64,000 nucleotides of DNA, from positions 29,871,273-29,935,272 of the forward strand of contig OX419338.1 of assembly GCA_948470475.1 (NCBI GenBank), written 5' to 3'. Of this stretch, positions 45,401 to 60,400 are shown in pieces; the stretch's first letter is position 1; every line of letters begins with the position of its first letter. Origin of the DNA: Galaxea fascicularis (Eukaryota > Cnidaria > Anthozoa > Scleractinia > Euphylliidae). The notes below the pieces were generated by a model. It worked only from the letters and a program-made list of their open reading frames with translations. It made no database searches and was not told the DNA's origin. Both the position numbers and the translations under genes were made by a program.

Positions 45401-48400
45401 ATCAAACGTGTAGTTAGTCACGTTTTCGATTTGTTATGTAATCAAAGTCGCAAACAAAAAATTTGCAAAGTGATTTTATCACTGGTTGATGTTTCGATTA
45501 CGAGTACTTACATTCAAAACTTTTCGTCTGTAATGGCAACATCTAAGTTCGAGTTTAAGTTTCTTCATTAGTAATGAGAACAATGAATTCCAGTTCAATG
45601 GATTCGCACAGGCACGAAATGCAACTTCGATGCACCGACGAATAACTGAGTAATCGGAGAAAGATTGAAACTTTACCAAGCGCTTTCCATAACGGATCAG
45701 CTTCTTCAATTCTGGCGATAGTACCGATCTTGCAAAGAAAGTTTCGTTTTAATTCGCTCGCACGTATGTAACATGGAAATTCAACACGCTAAGAGCCTAA
45801 AACTACATGTGTTTCACCGATCGGTGCGACGCAACGTTACACAATACTTCGTGAAGGTCTTGACATTCGTTTCTTCAGACACGTAACTTCTTCTTTTCAT
45901 AATTCCACTTCCATTAAAGTTCTTCGTATGTAATGATAATGTTGAATATAGCGAAGCAAGCTTCAATTCAAAACCTCTTCATGCTGTATTAGCGGGAACT
46001 ACATTTGTCGCCACACTGCGTCGCGAGAAATTAATCGTTTCCTCGCAAGCCAATTGCTTGTAATTTATGCCAAAATATACGCTTCACTGGCTCTCGCGAG
46101 ACGAGACTCTCGTCTCTCGAGTCGAGACTCTCGTCTCGCGAGACGAGACTCTCGTCTCGCGAGACGAGACTTTCGTCTCGCGAGACGAGAGACGAGAGGT
46201 GGTAACTTACTTTTGAGCGGTACTGTAGTACACGTGAGGCATAAGCACTTCATATTTTTGTGGATATCACATACGTGCTAGTTATGCAATGCTTTTGAGT
46301 GGTATTACTGTGGAATATCCCACAAATCACTTATATTTTCTTTGCAAATACATTTGACTAAAGCCTCAAGTGGGATATTTCTGGTATACCACGAGAAAGC
46401 TTTGCATAACTATTTTATATCATGTCATACGGTGCACAACAGGAAGGTTCGGTGGAATACTGATGAATGTACAACAGTTTTCTCGCATTTTGATTTTCTG
46501 TGTTTTCTATGGTATGGTATAAATACAGTATCCCACATGGTAGCTCATCACTGTGAATCTGTTTCTTCATTTTGCACAAGAATGTAAGTGCATGAGCTTT
46601 TGTGCAGTGTCATGTGGCCTTGTTGCAAGGTTCCATGAATACATGGATGTCATTAGACAAAATTATTATTGATTTGTTTGAAAAGGTTTTTATGGCCTTC
46701 AATCACACTGGCCTGTTAAACCAATATGGATCAGGAAGTGGTGCTGTGGAGTTTTATAATTATGTGCTTTGTACAGTCATTCCATTTAAGATGAAATCCA
46801 TTAAGAAATCAAGTAATTGGAGTATTTAATGGACAAAAATCTTCTACCACAATAATTTTAAGTATGTGACATTCCTTTTTACATTTTGTAAAAGTGATAA
46901 ATAATTGCCTGAAATAACACCAAAAACAATTTCCCATAGGAACTTGAGAAAATAAATTTCAAAGTTCAGGTCAAATTTTATCATCAGTTTCATTTCACCA
47001 TGACCATTTAAGTATTTCATATGAACTTCAAAATTTGATTTCGACATTTGGTGTTGTTAGAAATGATTTCTTTTGAGATATTTAAGATATTTAAAAGAGT
47101 CACACAGAAGTTTGCAATATAATATAAACAATCCTGTTACAAAGTTTTGTCCACTTGTTACTCGAACCTCTGGTAGATTCCTCCTTAATTCTTTCAAACT
47201 CACAGTAAACGCCTTGTAGTAATTTCTTCTCGTAATGATAAGGTCACACTGTGTTGAGGTATGTTGTGTATGAGAAAAAAGGGGCAACGTTCACCAAATT
47301 TTTTTGGCCAAATGGTTACGTACTGCCAATCTGTACAGTAAGAATCAGAGATGTGAAAAGAGTGTAGGTTGCCTTTGTGGCTCAAATTAGTATGGCCAAT
47401 TATAATTAAATTAATTTTGTTCAGTGAAGGAGAAAGTTAGGGTGAAATGTCAGAAAGTCATTTTGTAGCAGGACTTTTTCCACCTGCTGTTTCCTTTCCT
47501 TTCCCTCAGGAACTGTACCGCAAAGTTAGGAGTATTCTGAACAAGCTGACACCACAGAAGTTTCAGACACTGATACAGCAAATTAATGAATTAGATATTG
47601 ACACTGCAGACAGGTTGGAAGGTGCCATTGATCTTATATTTGAGAAGGTTTGTCATTTTGTTGTCTCTATGTAAAATGATGGTTGCTGTGTTCCATAATT
47701 ATGAGGGGGGTCTTACTTCAAAAACCTTACACGGTCAGCTTCTTGATAATGGTTTGGTGTGAGGTGTCGTTATAACTCACCCATTGGAATTACTTGTTGA
47801 CACCCTGCCTGTGTGAGACCTTAGCAGACTTCCTTTCATTAACTAAAATGTATTGCCATAACTATTATAATTATTCACATAATTATGTGAAAATGTATTA
47901 AGCTATGTTGCAGGCAGTCCAAGTGAAGTTTTTTCAGTCAGTTATAGGACTGGGATTTTGACTTACGGGTCATGAAAATGTGAACTTATTTGATTTGATG
48001 AAGATTATAAACATGTTGAATTTAAACTCAACTTTTCTTGTGATACACAAAAATTTGGTTTTATCAACAGAGATGATAATGTAAATTGACCACTGTACAG
48101 GGATTCTAAATGCTGATGTTTGAGTGTTAACCCTTTGTCGGAGGGAATTATTTTAAAGGCACTTTATCCACATTGATTATTTAACATTTACTGCGGTAGC
48201 CACATGCAGTCCTTGACTGCCTCTTGTTATTCATTGTCAAGCCAGTAAGCCAGATTCTTTGTATGCAAATAATAGTGAGCAAGTGCTTAAGGTGAAATGG
48301 TTCTCATTCTCTTATGCCAGCATTCTTAACCCTTAGTTGTAGTTCCAGCATTCTAGGTTTGTTAAAGAGGCAGTGACATTGTTTGTTTTGACCCTATGCA

Positions 48401-51400
48401 GGCCATAGATGAAGCTGCATTCAGTGTGGCCTATGCTAACATGTGCAAATTCCTTCTACACGTAAGTATGCTTGTGTTTGGTCTTGACTTGTAGCACGAT
48501 ACACATGTACATCAGTGGTTGCTGAAATATATTTTGCAATATCTTTGCAAGCTAATGACGGATTTCGTTCTAACCTTCTACATTACTTCAGCAAGGATTG
48601 TAGTTAAGTCATATGTTAAAGAATTATCATTTGGAAGAACCAAGGAATAAAAAAATCTTGAAGACACAAGAAAATAGTTACGAAATCAGCATGTAACGCA
48701 TAACAGCTAATTTGCATGAAATAGTTAAAAACGTAAAATTACACCCTTAAAGCAATCCCTTTTAGAAAATTCAACCGAGCAGAAATATTAAATACGAAAA
48801 AATGACACTGTACGCAAAATTACAGTCCTCTACATTTATTATCCAAATAGCGAGAAGTATAATTCTAAGGACGGTTGCAATAAAGTGCTTGTGTAATGCT
48901 CAAGGTCCAACAGCGCTCCATGCTTTACAAATATGAAGCTGGCGACTTCCAAACGCATCTACAAAAGAAGAGAATTTGTCTGAGTAAAGTTCATAACATT
49001 GTTTACAATCTAGTAAGAAAGGTTTTCAAAGATTGCTGAATTTTCGTGATCGGAAACAAATCTGTTGAGTACTTTCGATGAGTAAAATTAAACATTACTT
49101 ACCCACAAGAGAACCTGTATCTCAGCCTCCAGTGAACAACGGTTGCTGATACAAAGTTGCAACACAGTTCAGTTACTGGTCTTCATATCCTGGTAAGTGT
49201 TATAGTCTTCAGTAGGTTTAAAACGAAGAAATTCTACAAACAGTGAATCGGAAACATATTTCCATTTGAACGCCATGCAAGCGTAACGATCAAATTACCA
49301 CCACGCTCGTAGCAGAAAACTTCCTGAATGAAAGTACAATGCAAGCCATTTTCCAGCTGAAATTTACAAGAAACATCGAAGACAACCTGTGTAACCTCTC
49401 CTTAGTATGTGGGGGTGTTTTTATAACAAAGCAGGGGCAAAAAGTAGGAGACCATGAGGTAATCTTGATTGCGTTACAATAGTGCACGAGGTTGGTCAAG
49501 CGTTGAACCGAGATGAATACAGAGAGGAATAGCCTTTCAAATGCTGAAAAGATGAAGAAAAAAATTGCCTCTTTGTAGTATACATGAGTTAGAAGTAGTT
49601 GGGTCAGTTAATTTTGTTGTATTTTAGCAATAATAGTCATGCTAAGCAAGCCAAATAGTCAGGTGCCACACCCAAAAAGGATTCTAGGTAATTTCTAAAG
49701 TAAGGTGTAAACAAGAATCATACTATGAAATTTTTCCAAACATGTTTGTTTGATGTTAATTACTTAATATCTGGCAAGTAAAGATGTTTTGGGGATATTT
49801 TACACATTTTCATGAAAGTGCCCCATGTTACACTGATGTACATGTGTATCGTGCTACAAGTCTCTTGGATTTGTTGATGATCTGTTACCACTACCACTGT
49901 GAGCTGATATGAGATGTTAAGGGGGGACTAATGTAACTACAGACTTTTTACTTCACACATTGAATGAAAATGTTGTTCTCCATGACATAATCCAGATTTG
50001 AAGAATTTTTCTCTGTCCAGTTTTTCATTATTCACAGAAAATATCCTTATATAATGAAGTTATTGAAACCCAACCAATCTCCCATTATTTCTTTTTTCTT
50101 AACCTTTAAGAGGTTAAACTTAAACAGTGATGTTCTTGCAACAAAGTAAAACTTGTATCTCATTATCTCTGTCACCACTTTTGGCTATCTAAAAACTGTG
50201 CAAAGAATTTTATCAAAGAAGGTATAAACTAAAACCTCAAAGCATGAAATGGGGCACAGGGACCCTCTTTTTAGTACATTTCTCTGATGTTCTTGCCATT
50301 GACCACCTTGCAAAGTTTCAAGTACAATTTGTTGTGACTTCTATTTCTGGGGAATGACCTTATGTTGTTGCTGATAAGTAATAGTAATTGGACTGAGTGG
50401 AGTACAATTCAGGGAGTAATCAAGTGAGTAATTTCAAAATCAGACAAGCCACAGCGCGAGTCTGATTTGAAATCACGAGCACGATTACTCTTCGAATTGT
50501 ACGGCACAAGGTCCAATTATTAATTAATCGTATCAACAAAAAATTTCCAATCGAACACAAAATCCGAAAACGGATTTCGCGACGGATTTCGTTAATTGAA
50601 ATCCATGTGGGGGAAGGATTTCAATTAACAAAATCCGTCGCGAAATCCGTTTTCGGATTTTGTGTTCGATTGGAAATCCGAAGATCCGGATTTTAAGATC
50701 TAAATCCGGATTTCCCAATCGAAAGCACCCAAATTTGCATAACTGCAACACATGTAATTTGAAACCTTCTTCTTAACTGGAGCTGACCCAAAACATTTAC
50801 GGGATTGTGAAACTAACAAAAACCTGAAATAGAAGTTTGAAATTTTTATAACTCTGTGAAGTTGTCAGATTTTAAACTATTAAATTTTATCTGTGTAAAA
50901 AGATTAATCAAAGAGAAGTTGAAAGGATCGCATTTTGACTCAGGTCAGGACCTGAAACACGTGTTACCCAACGGATGGATCAATTGAAAAGTCTGATAAC
51001 ATGCGTAACCTATATTTAGAGCTTTTTGAGGTAAATAAATGAATGTTACCACGGAACTATTAACATTTGGTAAGAATGTAAGAATAAAGATCTACCCGGT
51101 GTCAAGGACAAAGAAATAAACCGTGTTAAACTTGCGTGTTAAAGTATAAAGGCCTACCTTGTTAACTGACTGTTAACAAAGCGCACACACACGCTACTCC
51201 AACTCTTCTGTTTTCTTTGCATAATGTGCACGCTAAGCATATCAAACAAGTAGCGTGTAAACGTGTTGTACGTGTGCAATCACCTTATTCACTGTTTTCC
51301 TGTGGAGGGTCACATATGATTACACTGATAACAGTAACCTTTTTAACACCTCTTTGCAGAAAAAAGTAGTGGTTGATAAGGATGGAGCTAAGAAAGATGT

Positions 51401-54400
51401 AACGTTTCGCAAGATTTTGCTGAATAGGTGCCAGAAGGAGTTTGAGAAAGAAAAATCTGTTGAGAATACAATTCAAAGAAAATTGGAGGACCTCACAAAG
51501 CAAGGGTTGAGTGTAAGTATAAATCATGAATTTAGTTTTGGCAGTATAAAGGTGTTCACTGGTAGCCGCATTCCCTCTGTCATGTTGTAGTCAGTCACCA
51601 CATGATTTGCTCTTATCTGATCACATTGGAAAAAATAATGGCAAAGAAAGGCAAAAACTTCATGCTAGCCCACATTTAGAGCACATATAAAAGAAGACAA
51701 TAAAGTACATTTACAGGACAATAGAGGAATACAGATTTACATATTTGGCTTACCATGACGTTCTTGCCCAAAGAAAACTGTCCAATTTTTCAGAACTTCT
51801 GTACTTTTGTAGCTCTACTTCTAGTGTAGCATACATGTATTTTGGGAAAATTTTGCCAGGATAATTCAGTTCTAGGGTACATTTGGGATTATTAGTTGGC
51901 GTCAGGGTGTCATACCAATTATTTTTACTCAGTTTAATACTAAAAACCTTGCGTGTTTCAATGGCTTCAGGAAGAGGACCTTCAGATCAAGAAGAGGGAA
52001 TTGCACGATGAGGAATACCAAGCGAAACGAAGAACATTGGGCAACATTCGGTTTATTGGTGAACTTTTTAAACTGAAAGTGAGTATGGGCTGAAGTGGAA
52101 CCTGTTTTATTTAAGGTTGTTAAACAGGCTTGCCTACTGGTAGAACACATGGAGGTAAAAATCAAAACCCAAAACAATCCCCAGGGTTTCCAACAAAACC
52201 CCCGAAAAATCCCAACCATTAAGTGAAACCCTGAACTACAACTAGTACTGTGCTAACTGCTTAATCTGCACCAGAGAAAGTTTCCAAGTTACAGCCTGTT
52301 TATTCCTTGTGAACAAAGCATTAACCGTTGAAGAGGGGGAACACCAACCCCAGGGAGGGAGGGAGGGGGGTGGTACTCTGAATTTCAAGTGACGGTAATG
52401 ACGGAAGGATTTTTTTGGGTTTGAAATTTTCCATTCCAGGATTTTTTTTGGAGGGAAATTTGGCAAGTATTTTTTGTGTCACTTGATTTAAGTACATTTT
52501 TTGTGGGGGCGGGGGGTTAAAAAGCAATCTGAAAATCTGGTAGGGGTTGTACACACTTATTCTGGCCGGAAACTTCAGCGAATTAAGTACAATCCTTCCA
52601 GGAAATTTTTAAGGCTTGAGATTCCGCATGGTTAGCCAGTTTTCCAGCCCTCACTCATCCCTGAGGTGTAAGAATGGCAGACAACAGCACCAGGGACTGC
52701 ATTTCGACTCTTTGAAGGGGCATGTGGATTTGTTTGTCCCCTTGGAGCCTTTGTGTGGAGGTGAGGGAGACAAGGCCAATGTTAAGTGTTCCTAGCCTTT
52801 CTACAGGCCTTTAGGATCACCTGGTGTGTCTTTTTTCACACAGTGTTAAAAAAAATCATTATTTTTTGGAGATACGAAGTGATGTTTGTATCATGTGCTT
52901 GTATCTGCTGTTAGCTTATGTGGTTTAGATTTCTTGTTGGTTTGGAATTTTTTTGTTGGCAAATAAGGGAAATTGAAAGTTAATTGTGATTTAGAATTTC
53001 CTCTCAAATGTCATATTCAAATCAAATTATACCCAAGCCTAGCCAATTTTATTGTGTTCCACATCCTGGAAATGGTGATAATCATACTTACTGTGTTTTG
53101 TACAGATGTTGACAGAGAACATCATGCATGACTGTGTGGTGAAGCTGCTGAAGAGTAATGATGAGGAGTCATTTGAATGTCTGTGTAAATTACTTGTTAC
53201 CATCGGAAAAGATCTAGATCACATGAGAGCCAAGGTGTGTGAATTTTTACAACCCAAAGTTTGGCCTACAGCATATGAAAATTTCTGATGTTTTGTTGTC
53301 TGAGTGGAATGTATTGAGTGAAATTCTGTAATGACTGTTTTTTCCCTATTTTCAGCCAAGAGTTGATCAATACTTTGCTCAGATCAACAAAATAATCCAG
53401 GCAAGGAAAACCTCATCCCGTGTGAGATTCATGATGCAGGACATTGTGGATCTGCGGAACAACGACTGGGTGCCCCGTAGGGAGGACAATAACCCCAAGA
53501 CCATTGACCAAATCCACAAAGAGGTTGCAGAGGAGGAGAAGAAGACACAGATGCTGCTGCAGATGGCTAAACAGGAAAAGAAACAACAGAGAGGTGGGTG
53601 CAGTGGAAACTTGTAGATGCATGAACTTACATGTCGTCCATTGATGGACTGGCAGGTCATAAAAGGTCTGGCGTCCAGGGGGTTTTGTAAAGGCTGTGAA
53701 CTGGGCACTGGGCACTGGGCAAAATATTAGGGATTGAGAAGCATTGGTAAAGTCTGTTTTTGTAGCAGTTGCTACTGGCTTTTTAGACAAACTTTCCCAT
53801 TGTATTCCTGAGAATTATGGTGTGCTTTCTTAAAAAGGTTGTTATGGTCTTTTCAAAGGGTTCATATGCATCTTCAAAACCTTTGAAAAGCCTTGAAGTT
53901 TCAAGGTCTTGAAAGTACTTGAAATTGGTTTTTGGTCCTTGAAATTCCTTGTTTTTTGCTGAACAAAATAATAACAATTATATTATTATAAAGGTTTAGG
54001 GCAGTTTTTGATCCTTGAGAGTCCTTTTTTGATGAACAAGATCTTAAAATAATAATAATAATTAAAATTTGAACACTTGTTAAAGGTTTAGGGCAGTGAT
54101 TGCAAATGTTCATGTAAACAACTTGCAAATGTCTTTTGATGCCTATGAAATGCAGAAACAATTCCTTTTTTTTTCATTCTCCTTCCCAACTTGTTACTCT
54201 TGCACACATGTACATTGAGCCACAAGTGCACCACACATGTCATGCTGTACAGGTGTTCTGATGCACTCGTTTTGAGAAGTCCTTGAATTCTTAAAATGGG
54301 GTCCTGGAAAGTGCTTACAAAGTCCTTTGAATTGCATATGAACCCTGTGTTCAACCACTCACTGTGTTGTGGTTATCCATTCATTGTTTCAAGCAAGATT

Positions 54401-57400
54401 CATGTGTGGTACATATGTAGTTATCTGGTTCTCAACAAAGACTGTACTGTTTAGGGAATGTCGGTGGACGTGATAGTCCTCGAGCTGGTACCATTCCACA
54501 GGCTGATGAAACATGGACCACTGTGGGCAGAGGTCCCAGGAATGTTAGTGTGGACCCTAAGAAGTTTCAGAACATCAAGGTGAGAAAAAAAAAATATCAT
54601 TCTTGCTCTTTTCTTGCCAACCTGCTAATCTCATTTAATAACAGGAATGGATACATTATGTGCCAAGCATCAATCTTTAGTTTTTATTTTGATGTGAGCT
54701 ACGACCAGGCCACTTCAGTTGAAGACTGTAGGAGTTTTCAGTCTGGATTGCATGTGACAGGGAGGTTCATTCTTAGTTTTGCTTTCCCATTAGGATTTAA
54801 GATTGTTAAAGACTGAACATTATCAATAGTTTGAGGTCAAACACATTGCATTGTAATGGGTGAGGTGGAAAAAGAGTAGTGTCAATTTGTGCTGGGTATG
54901 AAAATTAATGTCTTAACATCAATTCTCAAAGAATTTTGTTTTAGAGAGTCGATGTAGTGATGCAAGCACCAGTCTAAAAATAATTACTGCTTTTCCTAGC
55001 GTCCTGTGGATTCTGAAAACATTTCCCTTGGACCAGGCGGGAGAGGATATGGTGCATGGGCAAGAGGAAGCAGTGGAGGAACCGGGGCAGTAGGTGCTGG
55101 TGCAGGTCCATCGGCAGCTGCTGGTTCTGCTACTGGTGGCTCTGTAGCTGAAGCTGATAACAGACCAGCCAACAGGTGAGGTGTCCATCAGTAGCATTTC
55201 ATTTGAATGTATCAGAATTGTGTTACAGTTTAATCTCCACTAAAGACCTCCTCTCAACAATGGCCACACCTGCACAGCAGCTTTTTTTTTGTCTCGGTGG
55301 CAGTCCAGACTTTCACCCTTGGTTCAACCTCTCTATGAGAGCCACTTCCACAGAAGCAATGGTCACTAAAGCGCATCTTAACTGTCAAAGTAACATCTCA
55401 ACAATCAATAACAGTGTATACAAGCCCCCAAGAAAGGAGAAAACAGTCAGAAATGAGACGGAGGTACAAGATACAAGTGACAATGTCACTGTTAGTGGAA
55501 GACAAAGCTGGTGCAACTGATGTGCTTACTTTTAACCTCTTTGTTTTGTTAACATTCCTTTTCTGAACGTTAATTTTTGGTTTCTGTTTTATTTTTGATA
55601 AATGTCTCTCCCACTCCCCCCCTCCCTCCCTCCCTCCCCCCCTCCCCCCCCCCCAAAAAAAACAGGTGTTATATTACACCCCTGCCACCCATAATGCCCA
55701 CCTCTCTACAGTGGCCAACTTCCTCTGTCCCCAAGATGGCAGTTACAATCAAATGCCTTTTCCTTTGTCTGGTGGTGGCCTCTTGCCTGGTTGCTATGTA
55801 CTGTACCCCTTTCTCCCTGCTTGATCGTAACTGCCTGCACCAACCATAAGGCATGCACCTGCTCCCAAGCTGTCTGTTGATGAGTTTAAAGTCTGTAAAG
55901 CAGGTTCAGCTTCATTCAACTGTACAGTCTGCAGCTTTGAAATGTAACAGAGGTCAGTACCCTGGTTTAATTTTAAACCCATACTGACCGTGTCCTTTTT
56001 TATGGCTTGGTCAGTAAGTTTGCATCAAGGGGAAACTATAGGAAATACTTGTAAGATTACAACTATAGACTCTAGGCGGGAGTGGAGGCCACTTCATTTA
56101 AAGTGACTTTTTTTCTTTTCCTTAATTGCCCTAGATATTCTGCATTAGCTGGAGAAAGGAAATTCTCGGCACCTGCAAGAGCAAGCTCCAGTGATTCTCG
56201 GCGTCAAGAACCTCGTAGTCCAGTATCTGGAGGAGGGAGGCGAGGTCCTTTCCCACAAGGGGAACGAGAGAAAGCCCTTGAAGCTGTGCGAGCAAACACA
56301 CAGCCAAAGGTTTGCATGGTTGTTAACTACAGGAAACACCCGCGTATAAGAACCTAGAATTTTGGGGTTCAGGCTGAATGGGTTCTTATATTTTGGGGTA
56401 GTTTTTCCAAACTCAGGCTGATTAGGTTCTTAGTAGGTTCTTATTTGTAGGAGTTGTCATAGTGATACCATTCAGAGAACTACTGTAGTACTAGTATGTC
56501 ATAATGGTTGAACATTTGTATTTTAAACAGCAAAAATGCCAAACCTTATTTTTTAAACAATAATAAATTCAGTATCATAGGCTACCATTTTACAGTTGTA
56601 ATTTGATAATAATGTAAATTGTTAACAGCAATATAAATAATACAATAAAATAAATAATTTTCATGGTGTTTCTCAGAAATTTCACAATTTCTATCAATTA
56701 AGATCCAGTATTTTGGCTACAAAATAAGAGTGTTTTTTTGTATAAGAACCTTATTGTTTTTTGCCAGCCTAAATAGGTTCTTATATATTTGGGTACTAAA
56801 ATGCCCAATTTCAGCCTGTAGGTTCTTAAATCACTAGGTTCTTATACGCGGGTGTTTACTGTAATCAAGTTATGGAATTGTTAAATTTGTGTGCAAGTCC
56901 AGGAAATTTCATTTTTGGTCAGCCACTTTGTTTGCAAAAGATTTTCCTTCCTTGTTGAGAGTAATGTTTTTAAAACTGTCAACAAGGTATTCACAAAATT
57001 GGTAGACAGTGAGAAGGGAAGTGTTAAGGCTAGTTCTACACAGTTTTTCTTTACATTTGGATAAGTGACAAATGTAGCTTCTGGATTAGAGATGAACTTT
57101 TCTTTCACCAAATACACTGTAAATGTAAAACAAGATTTTGACTGTTTGGGTAAGGATTAGTTTAATTTTATTTAATGATTTAGTAATTATTTGAAGACCC
57201 AGTTTTATGCTTCACATGCCTCTGTTGTTGTTTTAGTTTTCACGGGTGTGAGGTGTCTACTGTATTCAAGCGCGCAGTGCATAATGGACATTACTGGGTC
57301 ATTTATGATTTTGATTTAATTTAGGATTAGTTTTAAAATAGTAATTTACAATTGTATTATAACCCTGCAATTCAGTTTTTATTAAATGGTCTTCATCTTC

Positions 57401-60400
57401 GTAGTCAGAAGCTTTCTCTGTACGATAATACTAACTTACACAAACTGCTTTGATTACTTTCCAGCGTAATGTTCAACAACGAGATGGTGGACGGGAATCT
57501 CCTAGACCTATACCTGAAGCAGCTCCACCTGCAGAACCTGCAGCTCCTGACCCAGCAGCTGCGGCATCAATTCAAGAACTAACACCGGAGGCCATGAAAA
57601 AGAAAACGCTTTCAATTATTGATGAGTACTTAAACATCAGGGATCCAAAGGTCAGTGAGAGTGCGTTACAAGCCATTCTACTTTTGTTGTGCTTACTGGT
57701 CATACTTTAGGATAGGCCTAACCTTGGAAGAATTTATTTATGGTGTGTTTGCAAAATCTTGTTGGGCGTTATGTTTACAGAAAAACAGTGAAGCCTTTAA
57801 GGTGTGTATTAAAAACAAGTTACTGTTGAGATACATTTTGTACAAATTAGAGCTAGGCTGCCAGACCACCAGCTAAGTCATTCCCCTTTCTTCAAGGTCT
57901 GACCTCATGTTTAGTATTTTGTCAGAAGTAATCAAAGAGGAAAGAGAACAAAGTAAAGGAAAGTAAAAAAGACACAGTAAAAGGAAGGGCAAAACGTTTT
58001 CAACATTCCAGTGAGATGGAATTGAGGTAGAAATTCTGGATGGTTTGCTTTTGTTTCTTCAAGGATTGTTCACGGGTTCCCCCATCGAAAAACATTAAAC
58101 ATTTCGGCTGTAAGATGTGGTTGCTGGTTTACAGAAGCTTTATTTTTTAAAAAGAGATTTCTTCTTGTAGGAGGCAGCTGACTGTCTGAAGGAGCTTCAG
58201 TCCCCGTCAAGGCATCATGTCTTTGTTGAGGTGACATTTAACCATACGATGGAGAAGAAGATATCAGACAGGAATGCTACTGGCAAGCTCATGCACTTCT
58301 TGCTCCGTGATGGTGTTCTCACCGCTCCACAGTATCTGAATGGGTATGTTGCATTCTTTGCTGGTATTGCTTTCATTCTCAAGATTAAGGTATTCTGTAT
58401 TTTTTGTTTTGAAAAAAGTTAATACAGTAAAACAAACATTTATGTAGTAAAGTGCATTTTAAGTGCTGTCACCTGCAACATTGCACAGTTTTCATCCACA
58501 GGCCCAAACATTTAAGCTACTGCCAACAACATTAAACAGTTTAGCTGCTCAGTAGCTTTCATTAATGTACACACTTTTTTGGGCATCATCAACAGACTGA
58601 AAAGTTATGTTGCCTTGTACAGCATAATAAACATCACTAAAGCAAAGTCCAGCTCAGCAGGTACCATTTTAATGGTCACATTTCCAGTTTCGATCCAGAT
58701 GCCTTAGTTAAAACTGCGTTATGTGGTGCCATACTCAGTACCCTGGGACAGAGCTGTCCAGTAGCTTTTGTGTAAATGGGTGCACATTGCTTTGCAATTT
58801 TACCCACAAGTGAGACCTACGTTTGAAGTGCTTTGTCTTGGGATGTTCATTTTTTGACAAGATTGAAGTCAAGTCTTAAATATTAAGGAGCTTTCCTTGT
58901 GTTGCTATGGGGAACATTTTAATGGTAGGTATATTAGATGCTAGGGTAGTCTCCAACAACAACAACAACAGCTTATTGTACCCACAAGAAAAGAAATACA
59001 ATATAAATTGCATAACTAAACTTAATAAGTGAAATAAAAGAGGGCACCGACTTCCCGAAATAACTAAGTAGTTAAAAAGGCCGGGAAGCCAACAATAACC
59101 CTGAGTGTTATTTCTAATGAAACTTTGCAAGCATTGTATAAACAAAGTTTAGTGGCAGATTACCTTTTGCCTATTATAAGCTCGATCCTGTTTTGTTTCA
59201 GGCTAGATGAAATTTTCCAGTCAGCTGAAGATATAGAGATTGATATCCCACAACTTTGGAATTACCTTGGAGAGCTAATGGGTCCTTCAGCCTTCGCAGG
59301 AAATCTTAATCTTGACGAGTTATTTAATCGTGTATTTAACTGTGTGTCGAAACACAAAGCTGCCAAATTGTTTGCATGCATGCTGCAGTCTGCCACTAGC
59401 GATAAGGTAAGTTAAATGCAAGCTTCATGTGGGTCATGTTAAGACTGCTACAAGTCCCTATCTGGTTGAGCAAGCGCCTGAAAAAAAGTAATGCTGCCGA
59501 GCTAACTTGAAGTGATTAATTTTATTTTTCCTTCCAAGCATATTCTCTGTAAACTTACCTTTGATAACTTGAACCCCTTTTGCAAGGAGATATGAGTCAG
59601 AACATACTCCACACAGTTGAATTTATAATTATTTATCTGCATTTAGTCAAATTTAGCAGCTTGTATCCTTGAAAGTACTGCAGTGTACCAAAGTAGTGTT
59701 CTTCTACTAAGCATTACGCATTTTGAACAGTATTCTCTTGTGTGTTACTTTGTTTTGTTAGAAAAATATCCTTTGGGTTTTACTCTTTCTTGGCACTAAC
59801 TGAACATGTTTGAATAGCAATCAAATGCATGTAAACGAAACATCGTATAATCTGGAACCTTTTTGGTTTCCCTTGAAGATTCGAGTTATCGGAAGTCAAC
59901 GATGTTTCAAATTTCTCAACAGGTTGTAAGCATGCCTGCTACCATTTTATTTTAGTGGCTTGTTCCTTTGTACTCAGCTACATCCGATGTTGAACATATA
60001 AGTGTTCTCCTAAATATCATAATCAACTGATTCTCTCCATGAGGCCAAGTATTTCTGCCAAGCAAGAATTCTTGTGATGAGATTGTGATTATGGTTGTTG
60101 GTTTTTCATCTTGATCTAGAGTCCGGAAGATGTGGCTGCCATTTTGAGTAGATATGATGTAACGTTAAATACTTTCTTCGACAATGAGGAAGAGGCCAAA
60201 GAATTTGCAAAAGACAAGGTATGTTCACCCTCCCTAGGGGTTAATAACAGCATACATGGATTTTTAGGTTTGCCGTGTGAAGAGAATTGGGAAATTATAC
60301 GTTGCGGTTTGTTTTTTGTTTTTCTTTATTGAGATTTTTGAGAACAGTTTTGATTTTTGCCACACACAGTTTTCAGTCATTGATTGTTGTAAATTGTGGT

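Noticed and set aside
46054..46281. Arg-rich repeated protein (SRLARRD units)
   Set aside because: It is translation of the tandem palindromes inside the TIR element; the opposite strand gives a similar peptide.
50533..50751. 72-residue reading frame on the minus strand
   Set aside because: It lies across a 62-bp-arm hairpin and has no protein-like features.
53379..53790. Two minus-strand frames over 100 residues
   Set aside because: Antisense to the MIF4G exon 53356-53593 and its flank; no independent support.
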